Counted from the first letter of the stretch, positions 9,315 through 17,834 are shown. The stretch: 64,000 nt of DNA from Coprococcus_C hominis (GCF_020687505.1 NZ_JAJEQT010000005.1); one strand, 5' to 3'. Made by a program: numbers and translations. Notes: generated by a model not told the origin, from the sequence alone.

Positions 9315-9600
9315 AAAAAACGCCCTTATAAAAATATAAGGACGAAGTATACTCCGTGTTACCACCTTATTTCACGCTTACCTCACGATAACCGCCTTTG
9401 CAAGTATCGATATCAATACTTCAGCCTCTGTAACGTGTGCCAATCCGTCTGCCCCTACTTGACAAGCGTTCAGGGAGCAGCTCCGAGATGTATTCATGTT
9501 TCCGACTTACCGCGCCTCTCATCAACCGGCTGCTTTCTGTGGCAGCTGCTCGCAAACACTACTTGTTCTCTTCCTCGCCTTTGCTATCATTCACAATGAT
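9315..9600 (-). promoter_or_regulatory. Tyr-specific T-box riboswitch leader of tyrS
   Basis: The minus-strand leader has the T-box antiterminator core AAGGTGGTAACACGG at 9355-9369 (one base different from the usual AGGTGGTACCACGG). It is followed by a terminator stem CGTCCTTAT/ATAAGGGCG and six T at 9315-9343. The AGTA of stem I lies near the 5' end. The likely specifier in GAATACA is UAC, a tyrosine codon, at 9490-9492. Uncharged tRNA-Tyr pairing at this codon would favour antitermination and tyrS expression. Confidence 0.92.
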
Positions 9601-9606
9601 ATGAAA

Positions 9607-9635
9607 ATTATATATGATGATTTTCCGTTTGTCAA
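9607..9635 (-). promoter_or_regulatory. consensus housekeeping promoter of the tyrS T-box
   Basis: TTGACA at 9630-9635 and TATAAT at 9607-9612, separated by 17 bp, both match the vegetative sigma consensus perfectly. The -35 box overlaps the stop codon of the upstream CDF gene. Confidence 0.9.
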
Positions 9636-10798
9636 CAATATCCTTTATCAAACGTAATTACTGTATAATATGTATCCTGTTTCTCCGCAAGCTTCTGCTG
9701 GATCTCAGACTTAATCTGTGCTTCTGTCTTCTTACATTCATATGGCACAAGCACATCAAAGATCAGATTGGTATGCGTTGGTCCCGACACAATCCGAAAG
9801 TCATGCATCGTAAGACCTTCATCGATTTCCTTTAAAATCCCCGCCATCATATCACGGCAAACATTCGTCTTCTCATCATCGTAATCAATCGGGTCCATGT
9901 GGATCGTCATATGTACCTGCAATTCATCGTAGATGTTCCGTTCTAACTCATCAATCGCATCGTGAATCTCCATGATATTTTCATGACAGTCCACTTCCAC
10001 ATGCACACTACCAATCAGATTTCCCGGACCATAGCTGTGTATGATCAGATCATGCATGCCATGACAGAACATATTCTCCATCACAAGCTCCCGGATCTTT
10101 GCAACTAACTCCTCATCCGCCGGCTGTCCAAGCAGCTGATCCACCGTATCTTTCACAATACCAAAACCGGAAAGCATAATCATGACTGACACCACGATTC
10201 CCATGATTCCATCCATCGGCAGATCTGAAAATGCCGACATCACAAGTGCGATTGCGGTTGCCAGTGTTGCAAACACATCGCTAAAGCTATCCTTAGAGGT
10301 TGCAAGCATAATGGACGAAGAAAGCTTCGTGCCAAGCTTCCGGTTCATAACTCCCATCCCAATCTTCACCAGCATGGAAAGCACCAGCACCAAAAGAGCA
10401 AGAAATGAAAACGTTACACGCTCCGGATGCATGACCTTCTCCACCGAGCTTCGCAGCAACTCAAATCCAACCGCCACAACCGCAGCCGCGATCACAAGCG
10501 AAGTCAGATATTCCATCCGCCCATGTCCAAACGGATGATCCCGGTCGGCTGGCTTCGCTGCCATCTTATACCCAAACATCGTCACGATACAAGTCGCACA
10601 ATCCGATAAGTTATTCACACCATCTGATACAATCGAAATCGAGCCCGCGATCAGACCGATTGCAAGCTTACTTGCAAACAAGATCACATTGCAGATGATT
10701 CCGACGATGGAGGAGAAAAAACCATACCGTTTCCGCACTTCCGGGCGTTCGATCTCATCCGCATCCTTTATGCACTTATGAACCAGAAATTCAAGCAC
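9632..10798 (-). CDS. cation diffusion facilitator (CDF) transporter
   Basis: A 388-residue CDF-family divalent metal/proton antiporter in the cytoplasmic membrane. Six transmembrane helices fill the N-terminal 220 residues. The metal site is suggested by SDGVNNLSDC in helix 2 and by DHPFGHGRMEYL after it; these residues are typical of CDF metal coordination. A C-terminal cytoplasmic domain (about 225-300, with HDLIIHSYG and HVEVDCHENIME) matches the dimerising metallochaperone-like domain, followed by an extra extension of about 85 residues. The substrate (Zn, Mn, Fe or Co) cannot be fixed. The start is GTG at 10798 with AAGGAG ten bases upstream, overlapping the end of the previous gene by 8 bp. 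Confidence 0.92.
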   Translation of the reverse strand: MLEFLVHKCIKDADEIERPEVRKRYGFFSSIVGIICNVILFASKLAIGLIAGSISIVSDGVNNLSDCATCIVTMFGYKMAAKPADRDHPFGHGRMEYLTSLVIAAAVVAVGFELLRSSVEKVMHPERVTFSFLALLVLVLSMLVKIGMGVMNRKLGTKLSSSIMLATSKDSFSDVFATLATAIALVMSAFSDLPMDGIMGIVVSVMIMLSGFGIVKDTVDQLLGQPADEELVAKIRELVMENMFCHGMHDLIIHSYGPGNLIGSVHVEVDCHENIMEIHDAIDELERNIYDELQVHMTIHMDPIDYDDEKTNVCRDMMAGILKEIDEGLTMHDFRIVSGPTHTNLIFDVLVPYECKKTEAQIKSEIQQKLAEKQDTYYTVITFDKGYC

Positions 10799-12374
10799 GT
10801 TTCTCTAACTCCTTCACTCTTCTACAATAATTCACAGTACCAACGCCCATTGCCATAAATACAAAGAACAGTGGTGTTGTAATCGGCTGATTCAGATTCA
10901 GGATGCTCTGCGCGAAATATCCAACTGTCGCTGCCAGACACACACTGATCCATGCATGCTCCTTTGCATGCTTAAACATATAGACGATACTGCTTCCGAC
11001 CAATGCCAGATAAGAAAGCAGACCAACAATACCTGTGGTAAATAAGTACTGCAACAGCTCGTTATGCGCATTGTCATACACTTTACCCGTGACCTGAACC
11101 ATCTCATTGTAGCATGCCGCCTTGAGTGTCACACGTACCGACTCATTTCCATATCCAAACAGCTTATTTACAAACGGTGCATCACCATACACTTCCACAA
11201 TCTTTCTCCAGATGTAACCACGATAACTGCCCCATTTATCATTGAATGTCAGTAACGAAGAGCCAGTTACCGCCAAAACAATAATACCAATCACGCCAAG
11301 CGCCACACACGCACCACAGACAATCAGCACAATCTTCTTTTTATTCCATGCTGCAACCCTCGTGCCAAGCTTCCAGTTGCAGACACACACAACTGCAAAT
11401 ACAAGCAGCGCTGCTCCACATAACACAAATGCAATATCCAGCCGGTTTAAGGCGATTGCAAGTCCGCCCCGTTTTTTGTCATATCTTGTATGTCCATATT
11501 TATTGATAAACCCAAGCACCAGATTGCCGACAAACAATAAAAACACTGCAAACGAACTATACCGCAGTCTGCCCTGCATAAATGCAAGGATTGTCACCAC
11601 AACAACGCCAGCAAAAATACCAAGGAATACACTGTCACTGTTTGCAATCAGAATATTGCAACCAGCCGCGATCAGTAGGATTCCTGACAGAATACGCGAA
11701 AACCAGTTCTTACAAAATGCAAACACTGCCAACAACACTGGAATCGAGATGGACAGATAACTTGCATACATATTGATATTTCCGAATGTTGATATGAATT
11801 TCGTATATTGATTTGATGCAATGTTATAACGCAGATTCAGGAAATCATGCTCCATATGCTGTCCGATTGCAACCGCATACGCAAATGCATTCGCCGCAGC
11901 AAAAAAGATAAACATGATCATCTGTGGGCGCACACGCTGTGCCAGCACAACGAATACGATCATCAGAACCAGATACATGCAAAGACCCATCCGTCTGCCC
12001 TGCAAGCCATAAAAAGCATCTTTTTTATTATCTGCACAAAACCATGCAAAAAAGTTTGCCATCAGGAATGCAAGTGCATAAAACTCCGGTCGCAAAAACC
12101 GTTTCTTCCCGGTATCCTCGACGAGCAAAGAATCATACTTATAATAATTCTTCAGATTTGCCTCCACAACATAACCGATCAATGCAAGCGCCAGATAGAT
12201 ACCGGCCGCATATAAAAAGAAATGATATTTTGTGATCGTAATATTAAAATAATGGTCATCGTAAATCAGTGGATACACACCAAACGCCAACAATGCAAAT
12301 ACATACACCGCGACATCCATCACACGAATTCCTCTGCAATATTCCAAATTGTCTGATTTTTTCGTCTTTGCCAT
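10791..12374 (-). CDS. O-antigen ligase/polymerase-like membrane protein (Wzy/WaaL type)
   Basis: A 527-residue polytopic membrane protein with about a dozen hydrophobic helices. The region NAHNELLQYLFTTGIVGLLS near residue 430 matches the Wzy_C/O-antigen ligase signature, and a large extracytoplasmic loop precedes it. Such proteins polymerise or ligate lipid-linked surface glycans outside the membrane. In a Gram-positive, a role in cell-wall or capsular polysaccharide or protein glycosylation is possible but not shown by the neighbours, as no glycosyltransferases are adjacent. It overlaps the CDF gene by 8 bp, so the two are likely cotranscribed. A tRNA gene with its own terminator lies upstream. 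Confidence 0.85.
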   Translation of the reverse strand: MAKTKKSDNLEYCRGIRVMDVAVYVFALLAFGVYPLIYDDHYFNITITKYHFFLYAAGIYLALALIGYVVEANLKNYYKYDSLLVEDTGKKRFLRPEFYALAFLMANFFAWFCADNKKDAFYGLQGRRMGLCMYLVLMIVFVVLAQRVRPQMIMFIFFAAANAFAYAVAIGQHMEHDFLNLRYNIASNQYTKFISTFGNINMYASYLSISIPVLLAVFAFCKNWFSRILSGILLIAAGCNILIANSDSVFLGIFAGVVVVTILAFMQGRLRYSSFAVFLLFVGNLVLGFINKYGHTRYDKKRGGLAIALNRLDIAFVLCGAALLVFAVVCVCNWKLGTRVAAWNKKKIVLIVCGACVALGVIGIIVLAVTGSSLLTFNDKWGSYRGYIWRKIVEVYGDAPFVNKLFGYGNESVRVTLKAACYNEMVQVTGKVYDNAHNELLQYLFTTGIVGLLSYLALVGSSIVYMFKHAKEHAWISVCLAATVGYFAQSILNLNQPITTPLFFVFMAMGVGTVNYCRRVKELEKRA

Positions 12375-12423
12375 GACTTTTATCTCCTTATCCAGCTCCT
12401 GCTGCTATTTTAACATATGTATA

Positions 12424-12457
12424 TAAAAAGAAAAGAGAGATAATTGCTATCTCTCTT
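12424..12457 (-). terminator. terminator after tRNA-Leu
   Basis: On the minus strand a nine-pair stem (AGAGAGATA/TATCTCTCT) with a five-base loop is followed by a T-rich stretch, a few bases downstream of the tRNA 3' end. Confidence 0.75.
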
Positions 12458-12465
12458 TCTCTTCG

Positions 12466-12549
12466 TGCGGGAGATGGGACTTGAACCCACACGACGTTGC
12501 CATCACTAGATCCTTAGTCTAGCCTGTCTGCCAATTCCAGCACTCCCGC
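12466..12549 (-). tRNA. tRNA-Leu (anticodon AAG)
   Basis: The 84-base gene folds as a class II tRNA: acceptor stem GCGGGAG/CTCCCGC, D-arm with GGAATTGGCAGACAGGC, anticodon stem CTAGA/TCTAG with loop CTAAGGA, a long variable arm (GATGGCAACGTC), and T-loop GGTTCAAGTCC. The anticodon AAG (12513-12515) reads CUU and, if A34 is edited to inosine, CUC. The CCA end is not encoded. Confidence 0.95.
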
Positions 12550-12586
12550 ATTCTCTTGCGTGTCGCTCACGCTCAACGCAAGACAT

Positions 12587-12615
12587 ATATTATCATTTTG
12601 ATTGCCCTTTGTCAA
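12587..12615 (-). promoter_or_regulatory. promoter of tRNA-Leu
   Basis: TTGACA at 12610-12615 and TAATAT at 12587-12592 with a 17-bp spacer. Between it and the tRNA lies a leader hairpin (CTTGCGT/ACGCAAG) that may help 5' processing. Confidence 0.75.
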
Positions 12616-12680
12616 CAACTTTTTTCTATTTTTGTAAATATTTTTTCACCATCTACTATAATGCGCATAAATCCGTGCTT

Positions 12681-15266
12681 TTATCGTTGGATATACGACC
12701 GACTTTGCACACTGCGAATGCCCTGATAATTTACAGACGGTGCTGCGCCATTCTTCGGAACAAGCACAATCTGAATTCCTTCCAACCGTTTTGCCATACC
12801 GGCAGTTCCCGCTGGCGCTCCATTTTTAGACCATCCAAGCCAGCCATACGTCTGTGCATGCACACGGTAGTAAACGTCATAATGTGCTGCCATCTCACCT
12901 GTCAGATTGATGCAGATTGCCTCCAGACGCTTTGCGCGTCCACTTGTACCACTCATGACTCCATTCTGCTTCCATGTGGACACATCATTTATATTTCCCT
13001 CCCAGCCGTAAGTCTGCACATGGGTTGTGTAAACGATATTACCACTGTATGGCTTATTGGTCAGCTTGATACAGATTCCCTCCAGGCGCTTTGCCTGTCC
13101 ACTTGTGCCGCTCATCTGACCGTTATATTTCCAGCCCTGCCAGCCATACGTCTGTACATGGGTGCGATACGCCACATTTACCGTATTCTCTCCGCTCACC
13201 GTCGGATTTGCATTTGTGGTTGCGGAACTGCCAAGCACAGGAGATGTTCCATTCTTCGCGATATACGAGGCGGTCTGACGCACAGTCGCACTTGCATATA
13301 CACCAGCATAATCAACTTCCGGTGCTGGCATACCACGCTTTACAACCACGATCTGAATACCCTCCAGGCGCTTTGCATATCCCGCAGTTCCTGCTGGCGC
13401 ACCATTCTTCGCCCATCCAAGCCAGCCGTAACTTTGCGCATGCACACGATAATATACATCATATTTATCTTTGTCAGCGCCCGTAAGTTGGATTTTAATT
13501 GCTTCCAGACGTTTTGCCTCTCCCTCGGTTCCGTTCATCTCTCCATTCGACGACCAAGGCAGCCATCCATAGGTCTGACAGTGCGTCGTATATTGGATTC
13601 CAAGCTTCTGGTTGCCACTCACAGCGATCTCGATCCCCTCCAGGCGCTTCGCCTGTCCACTTGTACCGCTCATCGTGCCATTTGTCACCTGCTTCTGCCA
13701 TCCATAGGTCTGCACATGCGTCCGATATCGCACTGTCACCGCAGGTGCCGCCTGTACTTCTTCCGTCAGAGTACGCACACGGACAGACACTGCTTTGCTC
13801 TCCCGGTAATATCCGCTCGTTGGACGTTTTACATAAAAGGTATATTCTGTATTTGGTTTGAGATACACAAAAGCCGGACTTGACTGCCAGTGGATTCCAT
13901 CCACAGAATACACACAGCCACTCTGTGTGTCCAATGTAATCCAAGTTGAACCGTACTTTGCAACCGTCGGAGTCTCCGGTTCATCCTGCCATCCGTATAC
14001 CTCTATGGTACAGGTTGCCTTTTGATTGTTTGTCAGTTTACGGATTGTAATGGATGTTTTACCCGGTGCAACCGCAGTCACAAGCCCGGATGCACTGACC
14101 TTTGCAATATTTGTATTCTCTGACACATATCCTAACCGTTTGTCTGTAACATTTGCGGGCACAAAACTGGTTCGTATCTGCCCTGACTGATTATTCACAA
14201 GATCCAATACGACTGTCGCTGTATCCGCATGAATCTGCTCTGCATCCACAACCGTCACAGAAGCTCCGTAATCACTTTCACAACCAGGAGCTACGCCATC
14301 ATAATAGTGATTCTGCGTATGCGATTCCCGGGAAGAGCCATCGTACTTCTCCATCGTAGCATCAGATTTATTGAAGAACTGATAGGATATCGGCGTTCCA
14401 TCATCCCACGTGAGGTCCACATTGTACCACTGATTTCCAAGCTTCGTCCGGTTCCAGCCGTGTGTGGCACTCGTAACTGATACCGTCTCAAGCCCTGCAG
14501 CATTCGTCAACATACTATACAGCTTCGCATATCCGGCGCACACCGTTTTTTTCTGCATGACAGCACTATATGCTGTCTGATCGTAGGTGCCCTCTTCGTA
14601 CTCTACATATTCGCAGATGATATCATGTGCTTTCTTCTCCTTTGCATACGCAGTTGATTCTTTTTGAATCGTCTGCACCCATACATCCACCCGGTTAAAC
14701 ATCTGCACGGAAGCATTGGAACGGGTATCTCCATCCGCAAAAGTATCATATACGCCCAGATATACAACTTTACTATTGTAATACAGAGCATTCTTGATGA
14801 AATAAAACTGCGGATTCTGATAGGTGAATATGTAAACCAAAGATGATAACTCCTCCGATGTCAACCCTTCATAGCGGATTGGACCGATACCAGAAACAGC
14901 CCTGCCATTAACGGATAACACCTTCGCATCCACACATGTATTCATATACGCTGTACAATACAAGTTCATCTCATCATAGAGTTCCTGCCATGTTGTACTC
15001 AGATTCTGATAGCAATAATCATCTCCATATGAGTCCCAATTCGTACGATAGACACCAGATAGTGCGGTTCCACTGCTACTATCACTGATTGACATGGCAG
15101 CCTCATCGAGATCTCCATAGCTTTCATCAATCTGGTAAAGCTCCAACGGCTTCAGATCCGATGTCTCCGGATCCGCCGTCTCTGCTGCATAAGTTGTCAT
15201 ATTCCCCGTCCAGATAAAGATCGTGCACAACAGCATGATTATACATTTTGTTACTTTTTTATTCAT
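12681..15266 (-). CDS. secreted transglutaminase-like protein with six ChW repeats
   Basis: An 861-residue exported protein. A signal peptide with a hydrophobic core covers residues 1-28 (ends TTYAAETA). A transglutaminase-like fold follows with the probable triad Cys243 (TVCAGYAK), His269 (SATHGWNR) and Asp284 (NVDLTWDDG). After it come a bacterial Ig-like (Big2) domain at about 350-425, a possible FN3-like segment, then six clostridial hydrophobic ChW repeats at about 520-861, each with a motif like THVQTYGW...GTSGQAKRLEGI. The repeats come as two related triplets. The reading frame is open to 15338, but ATG 15266 with AAGGAGC upstream starts the signal peptide. It may crosslink or cleave surface proteins; the activity is inferred. 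Confidence 0.88.
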   Translation of the reverse strand: MNKKVTKCIIMLLCTIFIWTGNMTTYAAETADPETSDLKPLELYQIDESYGDLDEAAMSISDSSSGTALSGVYRTNWDSYGDDYCYQNLSTTWQELYDEMNLYCTAYMNTCVDAKVLSVNGRAVSGIGPIRYEGLTSEELSSLVYIFTYQNPQFYFIKNALYYNSKVVYLGVYDTFADGDTRSNASVQMFNRVDVWVQTIQKESTAYAKEKKAHDIICEYVEYEEGTYDQTAYSAVMQKKTVCAGYAKLYSMLTNAAGLETVSVTSATHGWNRTKLGNQWYNVDLTWDDGTPISYQFFNKSDATMEKYDGSSRESHTQNHYYDGVAPGCESDYGASVTVVDAEQIHADTATVVLDLVNNQSGQIRTSFVPANVTDKRLGYVSENTNIAKVSASGLVTAVAPGKTSITIRKLTNNQKATCTIEVYGWQDEPETPTVAKYGSTWITLDTQSGCVYSVDGIHWQSSPAFVYLKPNTEYTFYVKRPTSGYYRESKAVSVRVRTLTEEVQAAPAVTVRYRTHVQTYGWQKQVTNGTMSGTSGQAKRLEGIEIAVSGNQKLGIQYTTHCQTYGWLPWSSNGEMNGTEGEAKRLEAIKIQLTGADKDKYDVYYRVHAQSYGWLGWAKNGAPAGTAGYAKRLEGIQIVVVKRGMPAPEVDYAGVYASATVRQTASYIAKNGTSPVLGSSATTNANPTVSGENTVNVAYRTHVQTYGWQGWKYNGQMSGTSGQAKRLEGICIKLTNKPYSGNIVYTTHVQTYGWEGNINDVSTWKQNGVMSGTSGRAKRLEAICINLTGEMAAHYDVYYRVHAQTYGWLGWSKNGAPAGTAGMAKRLEGIQIVLVPKNGAAPSVNYQGIRSVQSRSYIQR

Positions 15267-15308
15267 CCTTTGCTCCTTGTACTCTCCGGTCAACAGTTTT
15301 ACACCCCT

Positions 15309-15338
15309 ATTATAACAAAACCCGCTGTCCGAAGACAA
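15309..15338 (-). promoter_or_regulatory. promoter of the transglutaminase/ChW gene
   Basis: TATAAT at 15309-15314 and TTGTCT at 15333-15338, spacer 18 bp. The -35 box lies inside the rplT terminator stem. Confidence 0.6.
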
Positions 15339-15346
15339 CGGGTTTT
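15315..15346 (-). terminator. terminator of the infC-rpmI-rplT operon
   Basis: A 13-pair stem beginning AAAACCCG, with a UUCG tetraloop on the minus strand, ends in GGGTTTTGTT just after the rplT stop codon. The terminal T-run is short and merges with the next promoter. Confidence 0.85.
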
Positions 15347-15361
15347 GAATACAATCTTTTA

Positions 15362-15718
15362 TTAAGCGAGCTTGCTCTTAGCAACCTCTACTACCTTTGC
15401 GAAACCTTCTGGATCGCTGATAGCCATCTCTGAAAGCATCTTTCTGTTAAGATCTACACCTGCAAGCTTCAATCCATACATAAGCTTGCTGTATGAAAGT
15501 CCATTCATTCTTGCTGCTGCATTGATACGAGCGATCCAGAGCTGTCTGAACTGTCTCTTTCTCTGCTTTCTACCAGCATAAGAAGATGTCAAAGCTCTCA
15601 TAACTGACTGCTTTGCTACTCTATACTGCTTAGATCTTGCTCCCTTGTATCCCTTAGCGAGCTTTAATGTTCTATTATGTCTCTTCTTAGCGCCAACGCC
15701 GCCTTTAATTCTTGCCAT
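15362..15718 (-). CDS. rplT: 50S ribosomal protein L20
   Basis: The 118-residue L20 binds 23S rRNA and is needed early in large-subunit assembly. It has the standard length and highly basic N-terminus (ARIKGGVGAKKRHNRTLKLA), followed by the globular C-terminal RNA-binding domain (LWIARINAAARMNGLSYSKL). It is last in the infC-rpmI-rplT operon, 20 bp after rpmI. In B. subtilis L20 represses this operon by binding the infC leader, and a matching attenuator-like leader is present here at 16503-16652. Confidence 0.98.
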   Translation of the reverse strand: MARIKGGVGAKKRHNRTLKLAKGYKGARSKQYRVAKQSVMRALTSSYAGRKQRKRQFRQLWIARINAAARMNGLSYSKLMYGLKLAGVDLNRKMLSEMAISDPEGFAKVVEVAKSKLA

Positions 15719-15738
15719 CGTTCATTCCTCCTAATATC

Positions 15739-15936
15739 CTATAAATATGGTAAAATCTTCTTCATAACTTTGCTGTTTGTAGAATCAGTCATAGTTGCTT
15801 TTCTAAGATTTCTCTTTCTCTTTGTAGTCTTCTTAGTAAGAATGTGGCTCTTGTAAGCCTTATTTCTCTTAAGCTCACCGGTTCCTGTCTTCTTAAAACG
15901 CTTTGCAGCTGCTCTTTTTGTCTTTAACTTTGGCAT
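15739..15936 (-). CDS. rpmI: 50S ribosomal protein L35
   Basis: The 65-residue basic protein PKLKTKRAAAKRFKKTGTG... matches L35, a small component of the 50S subunit. It sits between infC and rplT in the usual order, with a GGAGGAAAAG ribosome binding site directly upstream of its ATG. Confidence 0.97.
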   Translation of the reverse strand: MPKLKTKRAAAKRFKKTGTGELKRNKAYKSHILTKKTTKRKRNLRKATMTDSTNSKVMKKILPYL

Positions 15937-15992
15937 TTCTTTTCCTCCTTAAAAATCATGCATATGCATGGTAATTTCTTATTTATATGAAT

Positions 15993-16502
15993 TTAACGTT
16001 TTTCAGCTAAAAACATGATCATACTTCTACCTTCAAACTTTGCAGGTTTATCTACAACAGCAACATCTGAAAGCATCTCGGCAAAGGAATTCAGAATCGC
16101 TTTACCATTATCCACATGCGCAAGCTCTCTACCGCGGAAACGAAGTGTAACTTTTACCTTATCGCCCTTAGTCAGGAATTTTCTTGCCATGTTTGCCTTC
16201 GTATTCAGATCGTTATTGTCGATGTTTGGTGACAAACGAACTTCTTTGATTTCAATGACTCTCTGCTTTTTCTTTGCTTCCTTCTCGCGACGTGTCTGCT
16301 CATAACGGAACTTTCCATAGTCCATAATCTTGCAAACAGGTGGCTTTGCTGTCGGTGCAATCTTGATCAGATCAACACCCTGCTCATCTGCGAGCTTCTG
16401 AGCGTCCTTGGATGACATGATACCAAGCTGCTCTCCTGTCTCACTTACCACACGTACCTCTTTGTCACGAATCTGCTCGTTAATCATTAAATCGCTAATA
16501 AT
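15993..16502 (-). CDS. infC: translation initiation factor IF-3 (AUU start)
   Basis: IF-3 binds the 30S subunit and checks start-codon and initiator-tRNA selection. The N-domain (INEQIRDKEVRVVSETGEQL), the linker (KIMDYGKFRYEQTRREKEAK) and the C-domain (KGDKVKVTLRFRGRELAH) are all present. No ATG fits the family N-terminus. GGGAGGTG is followed five bases later by ATT ATT AGC GAT, giving M-I-S-D-L-M-I-N-E-Q if the first ATT (16500-16502) is read as start. This matches the B. subtilis protein start MIS... and the AUU start typical of infC. A GTG at 16506-16508 overlaps the Shine-Dalgarno sequence and is unlikely. About 169 residues. Confidence 0.95.
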   Translation of the reverse strand: MISDLMINEQIRDKEVRVVSETGEQLGIMSSKDAQKLADEQGVDLIKIAPTAKPPVCKIMDYGKFRYEQTRREKEAKKKQRVIEIKEVRLSPNIDNNDLNTKANMARKFLTKGDKVKVTLRFRGRELAHVDNGKAILNSFAEMLSDVAVVDKPAKFEGRSMIMFLAEKR

Positions 16503-16652
16503 ATACACCTCCCATTATCAATGCATTAAAAAAGTGGATAGACAAACTATCCACACATTGTTATAATAAGAAATCTATATATTCTCTTACTACATAACCC
16601 GAGTCGCCTATGCGCTAAGGTGAGAGTGGATACTCTGCTTTCATCAACATAC
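16503..16652 (-). promoter_or_regulatory. infC operon leader, L20-leader-like attenuator
   Basis: A leader of roughly 150 bases precedes infC. It ends in a strong terminator-like hairpin, GTGGATAG/CTATCCAC at 16534-16554, followed by six T (16528-16533), then the infC Shine-Dalgarno. An upstream TATCCAC (16626-16632) is complementary to GTGGATA of the terminator's 5' arm (16548-16554), so a competing antiterminator helix can form. This layout agrees with the L20 autoregulatory leader known upstream of infC in Bacillus; whether L20 is the ligand here is inference. Confidence 0.7.
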
Positions 16653-16658
16653 TTGCAT

Positions 16659-16687
16659 ACTATAGCATGCAGGTATGGAGTTGTCAA
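16659..16687 (-). promoter_or_regulatory. promoter of the infC operon
   Basis: TTGACA at 16682-16687 and TATAGT at 16659-16664 with a 17-bp spacer. Transcription would begin about 16652. Confidence 0.85.
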
Positions 16688-16721
16688 TACTTTTTTCAAA
16701 ATTATATTTCATTTTAGACTA

Positions 16722-17834
16722 TTATACACAGATCAGTTCCTTCGGGGAAGATGCCAGATTCTGATATCCATCTTCCGTCACCACGATCATATCCTCAATC
16801 CGTACACCAAATCTGCCCGGCAGATAAATACCCGGTTCCACTGTGATCACAACACCCGGCTTCAACACAGCATCACATTTCATGGAAAAACGAGGTTCCT
16901 CGTGAATAAAAAGTCCCACACTATGTCCGAGTCCATGTCCGAAATAATCTCCATAACCGGCGTCTGCGATGATGTCACGTGCACATTTATCGACATCCGA
17001 ACATACCATGCCCGGTTTCACAACGGAAAGTGCTGCAAGCTGTGCCTGAAGCACGGTATCATACACCTTCTTCTGCTCTGATTCTACCACTTCTCCAATA
17101 TGAATCGTCCGCGTCATATCCGAACAATATCCCTGATACATACAGCCAAAATCCATCGTCAGGAAATCACCTTCCGTAAGCAGCTTCGGCTGTGGCATCG
17201 CATGTGGCAGACTGCTGTTTGAACCACTTGCCGCAATCGTATCAAAACTCGTTCCCTCGGCACCACGCAGCCGCATCTCATATTCTAACTGCAAGGCAAC
17301 TCGCTGTTCCGTCAATCCATCCTTCCAGTTCTCGTGGATAAACTTTACAATCTCTGTAAACGCCTCATCGCCAATCTGCTCTGCACGTGCCAGCTTCGCA
17401 ATCTCGTCCTCTGTCTTTACTTCCCGATACACATTAACTGCATCTTCCAGTGGCACAAACTCCACCTGCATTCCCGTCAATTCTTTTGCAAATGTATCTA
17501 CAAAAGCCTGATACTGCATATACGAAATCTCTTTATTCTCAAATCCGATTCGAAGTGTGGATCTGCCCTCTTTTGCAAATGCCTTCTGCACCATCGCCGC
17601 GATCGTCTTGGAATATCCTTCCCGTCCAATATCCACACAGGTAAATTCCGGTGCTTCCAGTTCTACCTGCTCTGTATACCGGCTGTCTGTCAAAATATAC
17701 TGTTCTCCCTGAAACGCCACAAGCATTCCTGTATGTCCCCGATACCCAGACAGATGATGGATGTTATATCCATCCGTCAGGATCAGTACCTGTAAATCCT
17801 TTTTATCAATAACTTGTACCAGTTGTTCCTTCAT
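16722..17834 (-). CDS. pepP: Xaa-Pro aminopeptidase (M24B, aminopeptidase P family)
   Basis: A 370-residue creatinase-fold peptidase releasing N-terminal residues next to proline. The N-terminal creatinase-like domain covers about 1-130. The C-terminal pita-bread domain holds the dimetal ligands: Asp in MDFGCMYQGYCSDMTRT (two Asp), His in GHGLGHSVGLFIHEEP, and two Glu in VEPGIYLP and RIEDMIVV. The ATG at 17834 is preceded by AGGAGG; an upstream in-frame TTG lacks a binding site. It lies downstream of a plausible promoter at 17859-17887 and upstream of the infC promoter, and appears to be a single-gene unit. The symbol is used by family; paralogues of this family are common. Confidence 0.93.
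   Translation of the reverse strand: MKEQLVQVIDKKDLQVLILTDGYNIHHLSGYRGHTGMLVAFQGEQYILTDSRYTEQVELEAPEFTCVDIGREGYSKTIAAMVQKAFAKEGRSTLRIGFENKEISYMQYQAFVDTFAKELTGMQVEFVPLEDAVNVYREVKTEDEIAKLARAEQIGDEAFTEIVKFIHENWKDGLTEQRVALQLEYEMRLRGAEGTSFDTIAASGSNSSLPHAMPQPKLLTEGDFLTMDFGCMYQGYCSDMTRTIHIGEVVESEQKKVYDTVLQAQLAALSVVKPGMVCSDVDKCARDIIADAGYGDYFGHGLGHSVGLFIHEEPRFSMKCDAVLKPGVVITVEPGIYLPGRFGVRIEDMIVVTEDGYQNLASSPKELICV

Noticed and set aside
12609..13883. Long plus-strand reading frame (about 424 codons) opposite the transglutaminase/ChW gene
   Set aside because: It mirrors the repetitive ChW coding sequence, starts without a ribosome site, and its Cys/His/Ser-rich product has no domain. It is a shadow of the minus-strand gene.
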